Of a stretch of DNA of 18,449 bases, positions 1 through 7,447 are shown one piece after another. A model generated the notes under the pieces. That model did not search any database and was not told where the DNA came from. It saw only the letters and a program-made list of their open reading frames with translations. How positions within the stretch are numbered: the first letter of the stretch is position 1; every line of letters starts with the position of its first letter. Made by a program: the position numbers and the translations under genes. Source of the DNA: Methylophaga sp. (lineage in GTDB: Bacteria; Pseudomonadota; Gammaproteobacteria; Nitrosococcales; Methylophagaceae); assembly GCA_014762585.1 (NCBI GenBank), contig JABURN010000208.1:1-18449 (forward strand), read 5' to 3'.

Positions 1-1143
1 AAAACCATCGCGTTTTTGCTGGCTACTGTTCAGCGGCGGCTTGAAACTGCGCCGCCTGAAAACTGGGACGGCAAACAACCGCGCGCCCTGATTCTGGCAC
101 CAACGCGCGAACTGGCGATTCAGATCATGAAAGATGCCAAACTGCTCAACACCGAAGCCAATTTGCGCATTGCGATTGCGCACGGCGGCAAGGATTACCA
201 GAAGCAGCGTGATGCTTTGAATGAAGGCTGCGATGTTTTGGTCGGCACTCCGGGACGGCTGCTGGATTATCACAAGCAGCGCGTGTTCAGCCTGAAATTC
301 ATTGAGGCGATGGTGCTGGATGAGGCTGACCGCATGTTTGATCTGGGCTTCATTAAAGATGTGCGTTATTTCCTGCGCCGTATCCCTGCACCGGACAAAC
401 GTCTGGGTATGCTGTTCTCAGCTACGCTTAGCTATAAGGTCAGTGAACTCGCCTATGAGCATATGAACAACCCGGAAAAAGTGCAGATCGAGCCGGAAAA
501 AATGATGGGCGATCGCATCGAAGAATGGGTTTATTATCCGGCCAATGATGAAAAAATCCCGCTACTGCTGGCCCTGATCGAACGTCTGCAGCCCGAGCGC
601 AGCATCATCTTCGTGAATACCAAGCAAGCGGCTGATGAAGTCTGGGGCTATCTGGAAGGCAACGGTCATAAAGCCTCATTGCTGTCAGGGGATGTGCCAC
701 AGAAAAAACGCGAGCGACTGTTACAGCATTTTCAGGATGGCGAGTTCCCGTTTCTGGTGGCCACAGACGTCGCTGCCCGCGGCCTGCATATTCCGGCAGT
801 AAGCCATGTATTCAACTTTGATCTGCCTCAGGATGTCGAAGATTATGTGCACCGGACCGGGCGGACTGCGCGGGCTGGTGCCAGTGGCGTGGCCATTAGC
901 TTTGCCTGTGAGGAATTTGTTTTTTCCTTGCCTGATATTGAAACTTATATCAAACACAAACTGCCTATTGCCTCGACCGCTGATGAAACCCTGATTGAGC
1001 CCAAACCGCCGGTGAAGCCCGAGAAGAAACCCGCGCAGCACCGCGGCAGAAAAGAGGAAGGCAGGCGTCGTCGTCCACGCCGGTCGGGAAACCGACAGGG
1101 CAAGGCCGCGGCCTCTATGAACAAACATGCAAATAAACAGTAA
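1..1143 (+). CDS. rhlB: ATP-dependent RNA helicase RhlB (5' end missing)
   Basis: DEAD-box RNA helicase. In E. coli RhlB works with RNase E and PNPase in the RNA degradosome, unwinding structured RNA for decay. The reading frame is open from base 1, inside motif I (KTIAFLLA follows the missing GTG part of the Walker A loop), so the first 50-60 codons lie outside the window. Visible in order: motif Ia APTRELA, GTPGRLLDY, DEAD (319-330), SAT, IIFVNTK, VATDVAARGLHIPAV and HRTGRTARAG. The ADRMFDLGFIKDVRYFLRR and LSYKVSELA stretches match RhlB better than RhlE, DeaD or SrmB. The C-terminus is a basic Arg/Lys-rich tail, as expected for an RNA- or RNase E-binding extension. It is not next to rho and trxA as in E. 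coli; two unknown genes follow with overlaps. The RhlB assignment is strong from similarity recalled by eye. Confidence 0.93.
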   Translation, partial: KTIAFLLATVQRRLETAPPENWDGKQPRALILAPTRELAIQIMKDAKLLNTEANLRIAIAHGGKDYQKQRDALNEGCDVLVGTPGRLLDYHKQRVFSLKFIEAMVLDEADRMFDLGFIKDVRYFLRRIPAPDKRLGMLFSATLSYKVSELAYEHMNNPEKVQIEPEKMMGDRIEEWVYYPANDEKIPLLLALIERLQPERSIIFVNTKQAADEVWGYLEGNGHKASLLSGDVPQKKRERLLQHFQDGEFPFLVATDVAARGLHIPAVSHVFNFDLPQDVEDYVHRTGRTARAGASGVAISFACEEFVFSLPDIETYIKHKLPIASTADETLIEPKPPVKPEKKPAQHRGRKEEGRRRRPRRSGNRQGKAAASMNKHANKQ

Positions 1144-1471
1144 CCGCCCCGCTGATTTTTATCCGCTGGTTCCGGTCGACAACCGGAACAATGCGCGGGC
1201 GCCGGTCATTTTTGATGTTGAGCAAGCCAATAACAACAACCTGAGTCCGGAGCGTGCCAATAATACTTCGGTAGTGATTGCGCCCAACAGCAGTCAGGAT
1301 GGCCAGCAGGCCCGCTTCGTCAGAGACTTTATCAGCAGTGATCGTCGTTTTGACGGTGACAATGAACAGGCAGCACTGCTGCCACGTGCCGTTCAGCAGT
1401 ATCTTTATATAAACGAATTGCCGACGCAATCCTCAATGGACAGAGGTCAGTTTCTGGATGAAATGGTTTAG
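1127..1471 (+). CDS. Hypothetical protein, 114 aa, coupled to rhlB
   Basis: I do not recognise this family. The product is a small soluble protein with no signal peptide or membrane segment. It is rich in Asn, Gln and Asp (a run NNNN near residue 35), which suggests a flexible N-terminal half. The C-terminal part (RAVQQYLYINELP) looks more ordered. The start ATG lies inside the last codons of rhlB (17-bp overlap) with no clear Shine-Dalgarno sequence, so translation probably depends on ribosomes finishing rhlB. The stop overlaps the start of the lipoprotein gene by 14 bp. Two overlaps in the same direction support a real gene in one transcript, not a chance frame. No function is proposed. Confidence 0.72.
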   Translation: MQINSNRPADFYPLVPVDNRNNARAPVIFDVEQANNNNLSPERANNTSVVIAPNSSQDGQQARFVRDFISSDRRFDGDNEQAALLPRAVQQYLYINELPTQSSMDRGQFLDEMV

Positions 1472-2144
1472 CCTGCTGTTTATTTCATTGCTGTTGACCG
1501 GCTGCGTCACTGCCTCTGGCAACAGCAATAATGGTCTTGAAAGACTGGCAAAAAGTGATATCGATGAGGTCATTGAGCTGCATCAGCAGGTCGTCATGCG
1601 TGATCTGAAAAAGCTGATGGTGAAGCTTTACAAGCGTAATCCCGGGCTGCGTTACGACCGCGAACTCAGGGATATCAAAGCCAGTGTCGATCTGACGTTC
1701 TCACGACCTTTTACTTTCAACTACGCTGAATTCAGCCATATCAAACGGCCCACTGATATTGTGCGTCTTTCCCTTGATGAGACCTACCAGGGCGACCGGG
1801 TACTGGCCTTTATTGTCGGACTGCGGCGCATGCTGATGGCTTCCTATGACAACAACACTGAGTTTTTTTACCTGACTAACATCGACCAGCAAAAGCTATA
1901 TAACAGCGCGCGCAATATTGAGATTGCCGCCTGGCTGCTGGCCAAAAGCCGGGATAAAGACGGTAACTTGCTCATGCTCAGTGACAGCCTGGCGGATGAA
2001 AGGCGCAATCTGAGCTACCAGCGCCTGATAGGCAGAATGATTGCAACCCAGGATAACCTGGCCGAAATCATTTCTCAGAAAACCGGCCGTATCATTAAAA
2101 CTGTCGTGGTGCGGGCGGCGACTGTCGTATTTCTGCCAATTTAG
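1458..2144 (+). CDS. Putative outer-membrane lipoprotein, 228 aa, unknown function
   Basis: The N-terminus is a short lipoprotein signal: MKW, a hydrophobic run, then the lipobox LLTGC with the acylated cysteine at residue 16. Position +2 after Cys is Val, not Asp, so by the Lol rule the mature protein should go to the outer membrane. The mature part of about 213 residues is mostly helical-looking and charged (for example ELHQQVVMRDLKKLMVKLYKRNPG), with a more hydrophobic middle (FIVGLRRMLMASYD) and C-terminus (VVVRAATVVFLPI). I do not recognise the family. The start ATG has AGAGGT (1442-1447) upstream and overlaps the preceding gene, so the two are probably co-translated. The TAG stop overlaps the TAA stop of the convergent DUF502 gene, leaving no room for a conventional terminator. 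Confidence 0.8.
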   Translation: MKWFSLLFISLLLTGCVTASGNSNNGLERLAKSDIDEVIELHQQVVMRDLKKLMVKLYKRNPGLRYDRELRDIKASVDLTFSRPFTFNYAEFSHIKRPTDIVRLSLDETYQGDRVLAFIVGLRRMLMASYDNNTEFFYLTNIDQQKLYNSARNIEIAAWLLAKSRDKDGNLLMLSDSLADERRNLSYQRLIGRMIATQDNLAEIISQKTGRIIKTVVVRAATVVFLPI

Positions 2145-2743
2145 TCCTGGCTGCCATTGTGACCGGCGACACCGGCTGTCAACACAAAGCGCATAGCCTG
2201 TTCCATGGTCATGTTCACTGGCCGCAACCGGCTTTTGGGCATCATGACCGGGTAACCGCCAATGTTGTAGCTCATGGGCAGAAATACCAGCACCCGTTCT
2301 TCACCATCTTCAGACTCGATGGGCAAAGATTCCGAACTGTCCAAGGTAATAAAGCCAATCAATTCCATACCGTTTTCCAATTTAACGGCAACCACCTGTT
2401 CAAATTCGCTCTGACGGGTGGGCGAGAAATACTGGAAAAAATCACGAATCGCGCCGTAAACGGATTTGATTAAAGGCATGTGGTACAAGAGCTGTTCTAC
2501 GTAGCGAAACAGCGCCTTCACGACATAAAGCTGCATTAATAAACCGATCATGAAAATCAGCAGAAGGGCAGCGATAAATCCCATACCGGGCCAGTACAGA
2601 TAATCCGGCAGAATAAATTTGATCACGCCACTGAGTGCTTTTTCAGTCGAGACAATAAACCAGTAAATAAGATAGGCGGTTAAGGTCAGCGGCAGAATCG
2701 TGATGAGTCCGGTGATGAACTGGCGGGAAATAAAGCCAATCAT
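2141..2743 (-). CDS. DUF502 family inner-membrane protein
   Basis: A 200-residue membrane protein of the DUF502 family, which is widespread in bacteria and related to the plant COV proteins; the bacterial function is not established. Two transmembrane helices are visible at about residues 9-31 and 52-73. They are followed by the family-typical HMPLIKSVYGAIRDFFQYF, a soluble domain, and GGYPVMMPKSRLRPVNMTME with a small-residue C-terminus. I chose the ATG at 2743 over upstream possibilities because it has GGAG about 7 bases upstream and gives the family's usual N-terminus; the upstream extension is polar and unlike the family. It is separated from ubiI by about 90 bp holding a promoter candidate, so it may be transcribed alone as well as by read-through. 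Confidence 0.88.
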   Translation of the reverse strand: MIGFISRQFITGLITILPLTLTAYLIYWFIVSTEKALSGVIKFILPDYLYWPGMGFIAALLLIFMIGLLMQLYVVKALFRYVEQLLYHMPLIKSVYGAIRDFFQYFSPTRQSEFEQVVAVKLENGMELIGFITLDSSESLPIESEDGEERVLVFLPMSYNIGGYPVMMPKSRLRPVNMTMEQAMRFVLTAGVAGHNGSQD

Positions 2744-2771
2744 AAATGTTCTCCGTTTACAGTTGAGAGCC

Positions 2772-2800
2772 AGTATTGGCTTGTTAGGTCCGACGGTCAA
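2772..2800 (-). promoter_or_regulatory. Candidate sigma70 promoter for the DUF502 gene
   Basis: On the minus strand, TTGACC (2800-2795) is followed after 17 bases by AATACT (2777-2772). That is 5/6 and 4/6 matches to the consensus boxes at ideal spacing. A start near 2765 would give a leader of about 20 nt before the ATG at 2743. This is an inference from sequence alone. Confidence 0.45.
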
Positions 2801-2835
2801 ATGCCGGATGAGAGTCAGTTCACACTAAGGTGTTG

Positions 2836-4047
2836 TCAGTGGCGATGTTCGGGCTGGCTCAGAGACGGAGTGGCAAATGGGCGGCTTGCCGCCTGATGCA
2901 TAAACAGATTTTTCAGCCAGGTGCTGTGATTGACGCCACGAAGGCCAAACTGACGCAGCCATCTCACCGGGGCCAGCCGGCTGCTGAATACCCGTTTGAA
3001 CATATCCATGCTGAACTGCATCAGCAGGTTATCAGCATGACGCTGACGCTGATATTTCTGCAAGGTATGCAGGCTGCCGATATCGCGGCCATGCTGGTGA
3101 GCATTCAAAACGACTTCGGTCAAAGTGGCGGCATCCAGCAGGCCGATATTGACGCCCTGACCAGCCAGCGGATGAATGATGTGGGCGGCATCTCCCACCA
3201 GTGCCAGACCCGGTTTGATGTAGCTGTCAGCATGACGCAGTTGTAGTGGAAAAGCCGCGCGTTCACTGATGGCGGTGATGCGGGCAGGTTTGAGCTGGCA
3301 GGCCTCATTGAGCTCTGCAATGAATTCCGCCTCCGACAATGCCAGCAAGCGATCGGCACTGCTGCTATTGAGTGACCAGACTATCGAACATTGATTCAGC
3401 TCGGGCAGTGGCAGCAGCGCCAGTGGGCCTTCGCTCAAAAATCGTTGCCAGGCGGTATGCTGATGACTGTGCTCAGTGGTCACCGTGGCGACCAGTCCCT
3501 TCTGATCATAGGACCAGCCCTTGAGCTTAATGCCTGCCCATTCACGCAACGGCGATTGGGCACCATCGGCGGCGACAATCAACCTGGCCTGCAGCACATC
3601 GCCGTTATCCAGGGTGATTTGATGGGGGGCATAATGGCTGGGCTGTGCCGGGCTGATAACTTTGATGTTGGGCATACGCTGACATTGAGCCAGACTGGTG
3701 GTTTGCAGCACCCGGTTTTCCAGCAGATGACCGAGCCAGGGCTCGCCCAGATCGGCACTGTTAAAGTGCAGCTCGCTACCTTCATTTTCCCAGACCCGCA
3801 TATCGGTAAAAGCACTCACGCGCTCTCCCGGTAGCTGCGACCACAGCCCCAGCCTGGTCAGCAGAGTCTCGCTGCTGCGGGTGAGGGCACTGACGCGGAG
3901 ATCGTATGGAGACCCGGCGGCCGGGGCTTCAGGCAATTGCGCCTCAACCAGTGCGATTTTCAGTGCGGGTTCTGATGCCAGCGCAACTGCCAGCGTGGCG
4001 CCGACCATGCCGCCACCGACAATGACAATATCAAAAGTCTGATTCAT
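2836..4047 (-). CDS. ubiI: Ubiquinone biosynthesis FAD-dependent hydroxylase UbiI (VisC)
   Basis: Class A flavoprotein monooxygenase, 403 aa. In E. coli UbiI hydroxylates C5 of the ubiquinone ring in the aerobic pathway. Visible motifs: the FAD-binding GGGMVG at residues 11-16 after a beta strand (DIVIV), the DG motif at 161-162 (AADGAQSPLR), and the ribose-binding GDAAHIIHPLAGQGVNIG near 285-302. Length fits the family. Its ATG overlaps the ubiH stop as ATGA, so the two are translationally coupled. The order ygfB-pepP-ubiH-ubiI is the same as in E. coli, which favours UbiI over the related UbiF or UbiM. Sequence alone cannot settle which ring carbon it acts on, because some bacteria have hydroxylases of broader specificity. 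Confidence 0.88.
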   Translation of the reverse strand: MNQTFDIVIVGGGMVGATLAVALASEPALKIALVEAQLPEAPAAGSPYDLRVSALTRSSETLLTRLGLWSQLPGERVSAFTDMRVWENEGSELHFNSADLGEPWLGHLLENRVLQTTSLAQCQRMPNIKVISPAQPSHYAPHQITLDNGDVLQARLIVAADGAQSPLREWAGIKLKGWSYDQKGLVATVTTEHSHQHTAWQRFLSEGPLALLPLPELNQCSIVWSLNSSSADRLLALSEAEFIAELNEACQLKPARITAISERAAFPLQLRHADSYIKPGLALVGDAAHIIHPLAGQGVNIGLLDAATLTEVVLNAHQHGRDIGSLHTLQKYQRQRHADNLLMQFSMDMFKRVFSSRLAPVRWLRQFGLRGVNHSTWLKNLFMHQAASRPFATPSLSQPEHRH

Positions 4048-5276
4048 AAGCTTAAGCCTCTACCCAGACGCGGTTGTTTCTGTCCCAGCCCCATACTTCG
4101 CTGAGCCAGAAGATGCTTCGCTGCAGGCAGCGTATCGAGCAGGGCCAGCCCCGCTCCACGCAGATGACCCAACAGGCTGATGTCATTACTGAACAACCTC
4201 ACCAGTTTGTCAGTCGCCTGCACCACCTGATCCTGATCTTTCTGGCGCCAACTCTGGTAGCGTTGCAGCAGGGTCATCTCACCGCAATCATCAGCGGCAT
4301 CTGCCAGGCATTCAGCCAGTACGGCCACATCACGAACCCCCAGGTTGAATCCCTGGCCGGCAATCGGGTGCAGGCTGTGTGCGGCATTACCAATAAACAC
4401 GATACGCTGCTGTACCGGCATATCGGATTGCATCAGCGTCAGAGGATGACTGTGGCGCTGACCGACCCGGATAAAGCGACCGGCCCGGTAACCAAAGCGC
4501 TGTTGAAGCCTTTCAAGAAACTCGGCATCGCTCAGGTTCAGTAAGTCCTGCTCATCGCCGCTGCGAACGGTCCAGACCAGACTGCTGCGGTTATCGGACA
4601 TTGGCAGCAGTGCCATCGGTCCGCTGTCAGTAAAGCGTTCATAGGCCCAGCCCTGATGCAACTTGTCAGTACTGATATTGGCAGTCACGGCGGTCTGCTG
4701 ATATTCCTGTTGCCAGGCCCCTAAATTCAACAACTGGCGGATGGTGGAATCGCGGCCATCGGCGGCAACAAGCAGACGGGTTCGAATCGTCTCGCCGTTG
4801 TCCAGGGTCAGGGTCACATGATCAGAATCCTGCTCCAGTGCCGTCACCTGGGTCGGGCACAGCAGTTTCAGTCGGGTCATTTGCTGTAAGCGTTGATTCA
4901 AGGTCCGGCCGAGGTCTCTTGCGGTCAGCACCTGACCCAATGCCGGGACTCGCTCTTTGTCAGCAGACAGGCGGGTGACGCCAAAACGGCCGCGGTCGGA
5001 GATATGAATATGTTTGATAGCGGTGGCAAAAGGGGCAATGTCAGGCCACAGCCCCATGCTCTGAAAAATGCGCTGAGAGCCATAACTTAATGCGATACCA
5101 CGATCATCAAAACTGGGCTGGCTATTGCTTTGCAGGGGCTGCGCTTCCACCAGACCAATATTGAGAGAGGACTGTTCCAGTGCGACAGCGAGACTGGCAC
5201 CAACCATACCGCCGCCAACAATCAGCAGATCGAAAGCTTTGTCACTGGTACGGGTCGGGCTGTCGGCCTGGTTCAT
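4044..5276 (-). CDS. ubiH: Ubiquinone biosynthesis FAD-dependent hydroxylase UbiH
   Basis: Second class A flavin monooxygenase, about 410 aa, acting on C1 of the ubiquinone ring in E. coli. It shows GGGMVG at residues 21-26, DDRGIALSYGSQRI near 57-70 (a UbiH-type stretch), the DG motif at 173-174, and GNAAHSLHPIAGQGFNLGVRD near 296-316, which distinguishes UbiH from UbiI/UbiF (GDAAH). I chose the ATG at 5276 because AAAGAG lies a suitable distance upstream. A TTG at 5294 that overlaps the pepP stop (TTGA) would add six residues and cannot be excluded. The gene lies 14 bp downstream of pepP with the ATG start and overlaps ubiI by 4 bp, so it is mid-operon. Confidence 0.9.
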   Translation of the reverse strand: MNQADSPTRTSDKAFDLLIVGGGMVGASLAVALEQSSLNIGLVEAQPLQSNSQPSFDDRGIALSYGSQRIFQSMGLWPDIAPFATAIKHIHISDRGRFGVTRLSADKERVPALGQVLTARDLGRTLNQRLQQMTRLKLLCPTQVTALEQDSDHVTLTLDNGETIRTRLLVAADGRDSTIRQLLNLGAWQQEYQQTAVTANISTDKLHQGWAYERFTDSGPMALLPMSDNRSSLVWTVRSGDEQDLLNLSDAEFLERLQQRFGYRAGRFIRVGQRHSHPLTLMQSDMPVQQRIVFIGNAAHSLHPIAGQGFNLGVRDVAVLAECLADAADDCGEMTLLQRYQSWRQKDQDQVVQATDKLVRLFSNDISLLGHLRGAGLALLDTLPAAKHLLAQRSMGLGQKQPRLGRGLSL

Positions 5277-5290
5277 GGCTTTCTCTTTAT

Positions 5291-6616
5291 TCAAGCAGCT
5301 GAGGCTGAAAAGGCTTCAGCCATTAATGCCTCAATCTCATCAATTTCCTTGGGTGCGGCCTCTGTCAGGACTTCACAGCCGTCCCTGGTTACAAGAACAT
5401 CATCTTCGATACGGATGCCGGTGAAGTGCCATTTCTTATCAATATGCTGCGGGTCACGAATATAGAGGCCGGGTTCAACCGTCAGGACCATGCCCGGTTC
5501 CAGCAGCCGCCACTCCTCATCGATTTTATAGTCACCGACATCGTGAACATCCATGCCCAGCCAGTGACCGGTGCGGTGCATGAAGAATTCGCGATAGGCG
5601 TTATCGTCGATGAGTTGCTGCAACTCACCTTTCAGCAAGCCCAGATCAATCAGCCCCTGGGTGAGTACTTCAACCGCGGCTTCATGTGGTTGGTTCCAGT
5701 GATTGCCCGGTTTGACCGCTGCAATGGCGGCTTTCTGGGCATCGAGCACGACCTGATACAGCTGGCGCTGCGGCTCGGTAAATTTACCGTTGACCGGGAA
5801 AGTGCGGGTGATATCCGCAGCGTAACACTGGTATTCGGCACCGGCATCAATCAGCAGCAGATCATTGTTTTTCAGTTTGCTGCTGTTTTCGATGTAATGC
5901 AGGATGCAGCCGTTTTCGCCGCCACCGACAATAGAAGGATAGGCGGGGGAGCGGCAGCCGTGTTTCATGAATTCATGAATCAGCTCCGCTTCGACTTCAT
6001 ATTCCCATTTGCCCGGACGGGTGAACTGCATGGCACGGATATGGGCTTTGACCGAGGCTTCGGCAGCATGACGCATGGCCTTGATTTCAGCACCGGATTT
6101 GAATAAGCGGAGTTCATTGAGGCTATATTCCAGATCGACGATTTCATGCGGTGAGTGTTTACCGGCGCGGGCTGCCTGACGCAGATGGTTGAGCCAGGAC
6201 ACCATATGCTGATCAAAAGCGGGCTGATTGCCCATGGTGTAATAGACTTTTTCCTTGCCTTCCAGCAGTCCGGGCAAAATATCATCCAGATCGCTGATGG
6301 GGTAGGAGTCGTCGGCGCCATACAGTTCAACCGCACCTTCCTGCCCGGCGCGGTAGCCATCCCAGATTTCCTTGTCCAGATCCCGCTCGCGGCAGAACAG
6401 GATATATTCACCATGTTCCCGGCCCGGGATCAGTACCAGCACTGATTCCGGCTCATCAAAACCGGTCAGATAATGGAAGTGACTGTCACTGCGATAGGGA
6501 AAGTCGACATCACGGTTGCGCGGGGCAACCGGCGCATTGGGCAATACAGCAATACTGTCCTCACCCATGATTTCCATCAGACGTTGGCGGCGTTTGGCGA
6601 ATTCTTTTTTCAACAT
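5291..6616 (-). CDS. pepP: Xaa-Pro aminopeptidase (aminopeptidase P II)
   Basis: Cytoplasmic peptidase, 441 aa, removing the N-terminal residue from peptides with proline in second position; pita-bread fold with a dinuclear metal site (Mn2+ in E. coli). All five metal ligands are visible: D257 (LLIDAGAEY), D268 (AADITRTFP), H351 (HRTGHWLGMDVHD), E381 (TVEPGLYI) and E404 (IRIEDD). The N-terminal creatinase-like domain runs to about residue 170. Length matches E. coli PepP. The ATG at 6616 has AGG upstream and directly follows the ygfB intergenic hairpin. It is the second gene of the ygfB-pepP-ubiH-ubiI operon. Its co-occurrence with ubiquinone genes is conserved, but a functional link is not established. 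Confidence 0.96.
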   Translation of the reverse strand: MLKKEFAKRRQRLMEIMGEDSIAVLPNAPVAPRNRDVDFPYRSDSHFHYLTGFDEPESVLVLIPGREHGEYILFCRERDLDKEIWDGYRAGQEGAVELYGADDSYPISDLDDILPGLLEGKEKVYYTMGNQPAFDQHMVSWLNHLRQAARAGKHSPHEIVDLEYSLNELRLFKSGAEIKAMRHAAEASVKAHIRAMQFTRPGKWEYEVEAELIHEFMKHGCRSPAYPSIVGGGENGCILHYIENSSKLKNNDLLLIDAGAEYQCYAADITRTFPVNGKFTEPQRQLYQVVLDAQKAAIAAVKPGNHWNQPHEAAVEVLTQGLIDLGLLKGELQQLIDDNAYREFFMHRTGHWLGMDVHDVGDYKIDEEWRLLEPGMVLTVEPGLYIRDPQHIDKKWHFTGIRIEDDVLVTRDGCEVLTEAAPKEIDEIEALMAEAFSASAA

Positions 6617-6637
6617 AAAACCTGTTTAACTATTGTG

Positions 6638-6662
6638 GCCGCCTCAGAGTCGTGAGGCCGGC
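6638..6662 (-). repeat. Inverted repeat/hairpin between ygfB and pepP
   Basis: GCCTCA (6641-6646) and TGAGGC (6653-6658) pair around a 6-base loop. The stem extends by three further pairs (6638-6640 with 6660-6662) past one bulged base. In the minus-strand transcript this GC-rich hairpin lies just after the ygfB stop and ahead of pepP. No T-run follows, so it is not a standard terminator; it may protect or partly separate the ygfB portion of the mRNA. Confidence 0.5.
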
Positions 6663-6670
6663 GGTTAGCA

Positions 6671-7222
6671 TTAGTGTTCAGTGTTTTTTTCTTCAGTCGG
6701 ATCGACCGGCTGCAGCTCACCATAAAGCAGGAACAAACCCATTCGAAGATACTCCACCAGTTCTTCGAAGTTGGCTTTTTCTTCTTCGCTGTCCTGAATT
6801 TCATCGAAACTGACCTGACTGATTTTAATGACATCGGTCACAAATTCACGACAATCATCTGACAAGTCGGTTTCATTGGTCATGCCACTGGTACCCAGAC
6901 CGTAAACCAGCCCCTGGCACCAGTCAGCCATGGCCGACAACCTGGAGGCGAGTGGTGCGTCGTCATCCGGCAGTTCCATTTCAAACTCAAAATCCAGACT
7001 GTTCAGCGATTGCATCGTTTCGTCGAACAGATGAGTCAGGTCCTGCTTCTCTTCCTCGCTGGGGCTGAAGTCTTCAAACAGCTGTGTGTACCAGTTGGTA
7101 CGGTCGGCAACCGAATCCATGCATAACAGACCGCATAGCGCACCCTGCAGTTCTGCCAGCGTGGCGGGAGCATCACCAGTCTGTTTATCCGGAGCAAGCG
7201 AAGGGAAGTAGAGTTGTGACAT
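6671..7222 (-). CDS. ygfB: UPF0149 family protein YgfB
   Basis: An acidic, mostly helical cytoplasmic protein of 183 aa in the UPF0149/YgfB family. The family is recognised from its short N-terminal helix region, ELQGALCGLLCMDS, FEMELPDDDAPLASRLSAMADWCQGLVYGLG and the acidic C-terminal half ending in EYLRMGLFLLYGEL. The biochemical role is unclear; in Pseudomonas aeruginosa YgfB is reported to affect ampDh3 expression through the AlpA regulator. I chose the ATG at 7222 because it gives the family N-terminus (MSQLYFPSL) and has AGGA upstream; the upstream in-frame codons look non-coding. It is the first gene of the minus-strand operon and is read divergently from the zapA cluster. Confidence 0.9.
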   Translation of the reverse strand: MSQLYFPSLAPDKQTGDAPATLAELQGALCGLLCMDSVADRTNWYTQLFEDFSPSEEEKQDLTHLFDETMQSLNSLDFEFEMELPDDDAPLASRLSAMADWCQGLVYGLGTSGMTNETDLSDDCREFVTDVIKISQVSFDEIQDSEEEKANFEELVEYLRMGLFLLYGELQPVDPTEEKNTEH

Positions 7223-7254
7223 ATAGCTTAAGGTCCTGAATTTAATAACTAGCC

Positions 7255-7282
7255 GGCCAGGCGTTGCAATCACGCTGTGGCC
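7255..7282 (-). promoter_or_regulatory. Stem-loop in the ygfB leader
   Basis: Inverted repeat: GGCCA (7255-7259) pairs with TGGCC (7278-7282), and GCGT (7261-7264) with ACGC (7272-7275). A 1x2 internal bulge separates the two stems and the loop has 7 bases. It would form about 7 nt from the predicted minus-strand transcript start. Role unknown; it could shield the 5' end or be a protein-binding site. Confidence 0.45.
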
Positions 7283-7296
7283 CTAAATTAGCCACT

Positions 7297-7325
7297 ATTA
7301 TGACAGTTGTTGACCCGATTGGCAG
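7297..7325 (-). promoter_or_regulatory. Candidate promoter of the ygfB-pepP-ubiH-ubiI operon
   Basis: On the minus strand CTGCCA (7325-7320) and CATAAT (7302-7297) are 17 bases apart, matching the consensus boxes 4/6 and 5/6. The predicted start is near 7290, about 68 nt before the ygfB ATG. It overlaps the divergent plus-strand promoter at 7310-7339, so polymerase cannot occupy both at once. Confidence 0.5.
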
Positions 7326-7339
7326 GGCGCGTCTATAGT
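7310..7339 (+). promoter_or_regulatory. Candidate promoter of the zapA cluster
   Basis: TTGACC (7310-7315), an 18-base spacer and TATAGT (7334-7339) make a good sigma70 promoter (5/6 in each box). The predicted start is near 7345-7347, immediately before the long stem-loop that starts at 7350. It shares 7310-7325 with the divergent ygfB promoter. Confidence 0.6.
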
Positions 7340-7349
7340 TATAGCCGTG

Positions 7350-7405
7350 TTACCCCCAATCTGCAGCCCTGAGATAAGTTTCAGATGGCTTTCAGTTGGG
7401 GGTAA
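7350..7405 (+). ncRNA. Long, nearly continuous stem-loop in the zapA-cluster leader
   Basis: A 56-nt hairpin read directly from the sequence. Outer stem: TTACCCCCAA (7350-7359) with TTGGGGGTAA (7396-7405), 10 perfect pairs. Then CTG (7361-7363) with CAG (7393-7395), AGCC (7365-7368) with GGCT (7387-7390), and CTGAGA (7369-7374) with TTTCAG (7379-7384), closing on a TAAG loop. That gives about 23 pairs with only small bulges. TTTTT follows at 7411-7415, but 5 bases after the stem, so it is a poor fit to a simple terminator. It starts a few bases after the predicted transcript start and ends 42 bases before the first ATG. It could be a 5' protective stem, an attenuator or a protein-binding leader. 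I do not recognise it as a known RNA family. Confidence 0.55.
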
Positions 7406-7447
7406 ATTGATTTTTCTCATTCTCGCATAGCCAAGAACTCACATTAA

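Noticed and set aside
2821-2835. Small hairpin ACAC/GTGT just after the ubiI stop
   Set aside because: Only four pairs and no T-run; likely chance.
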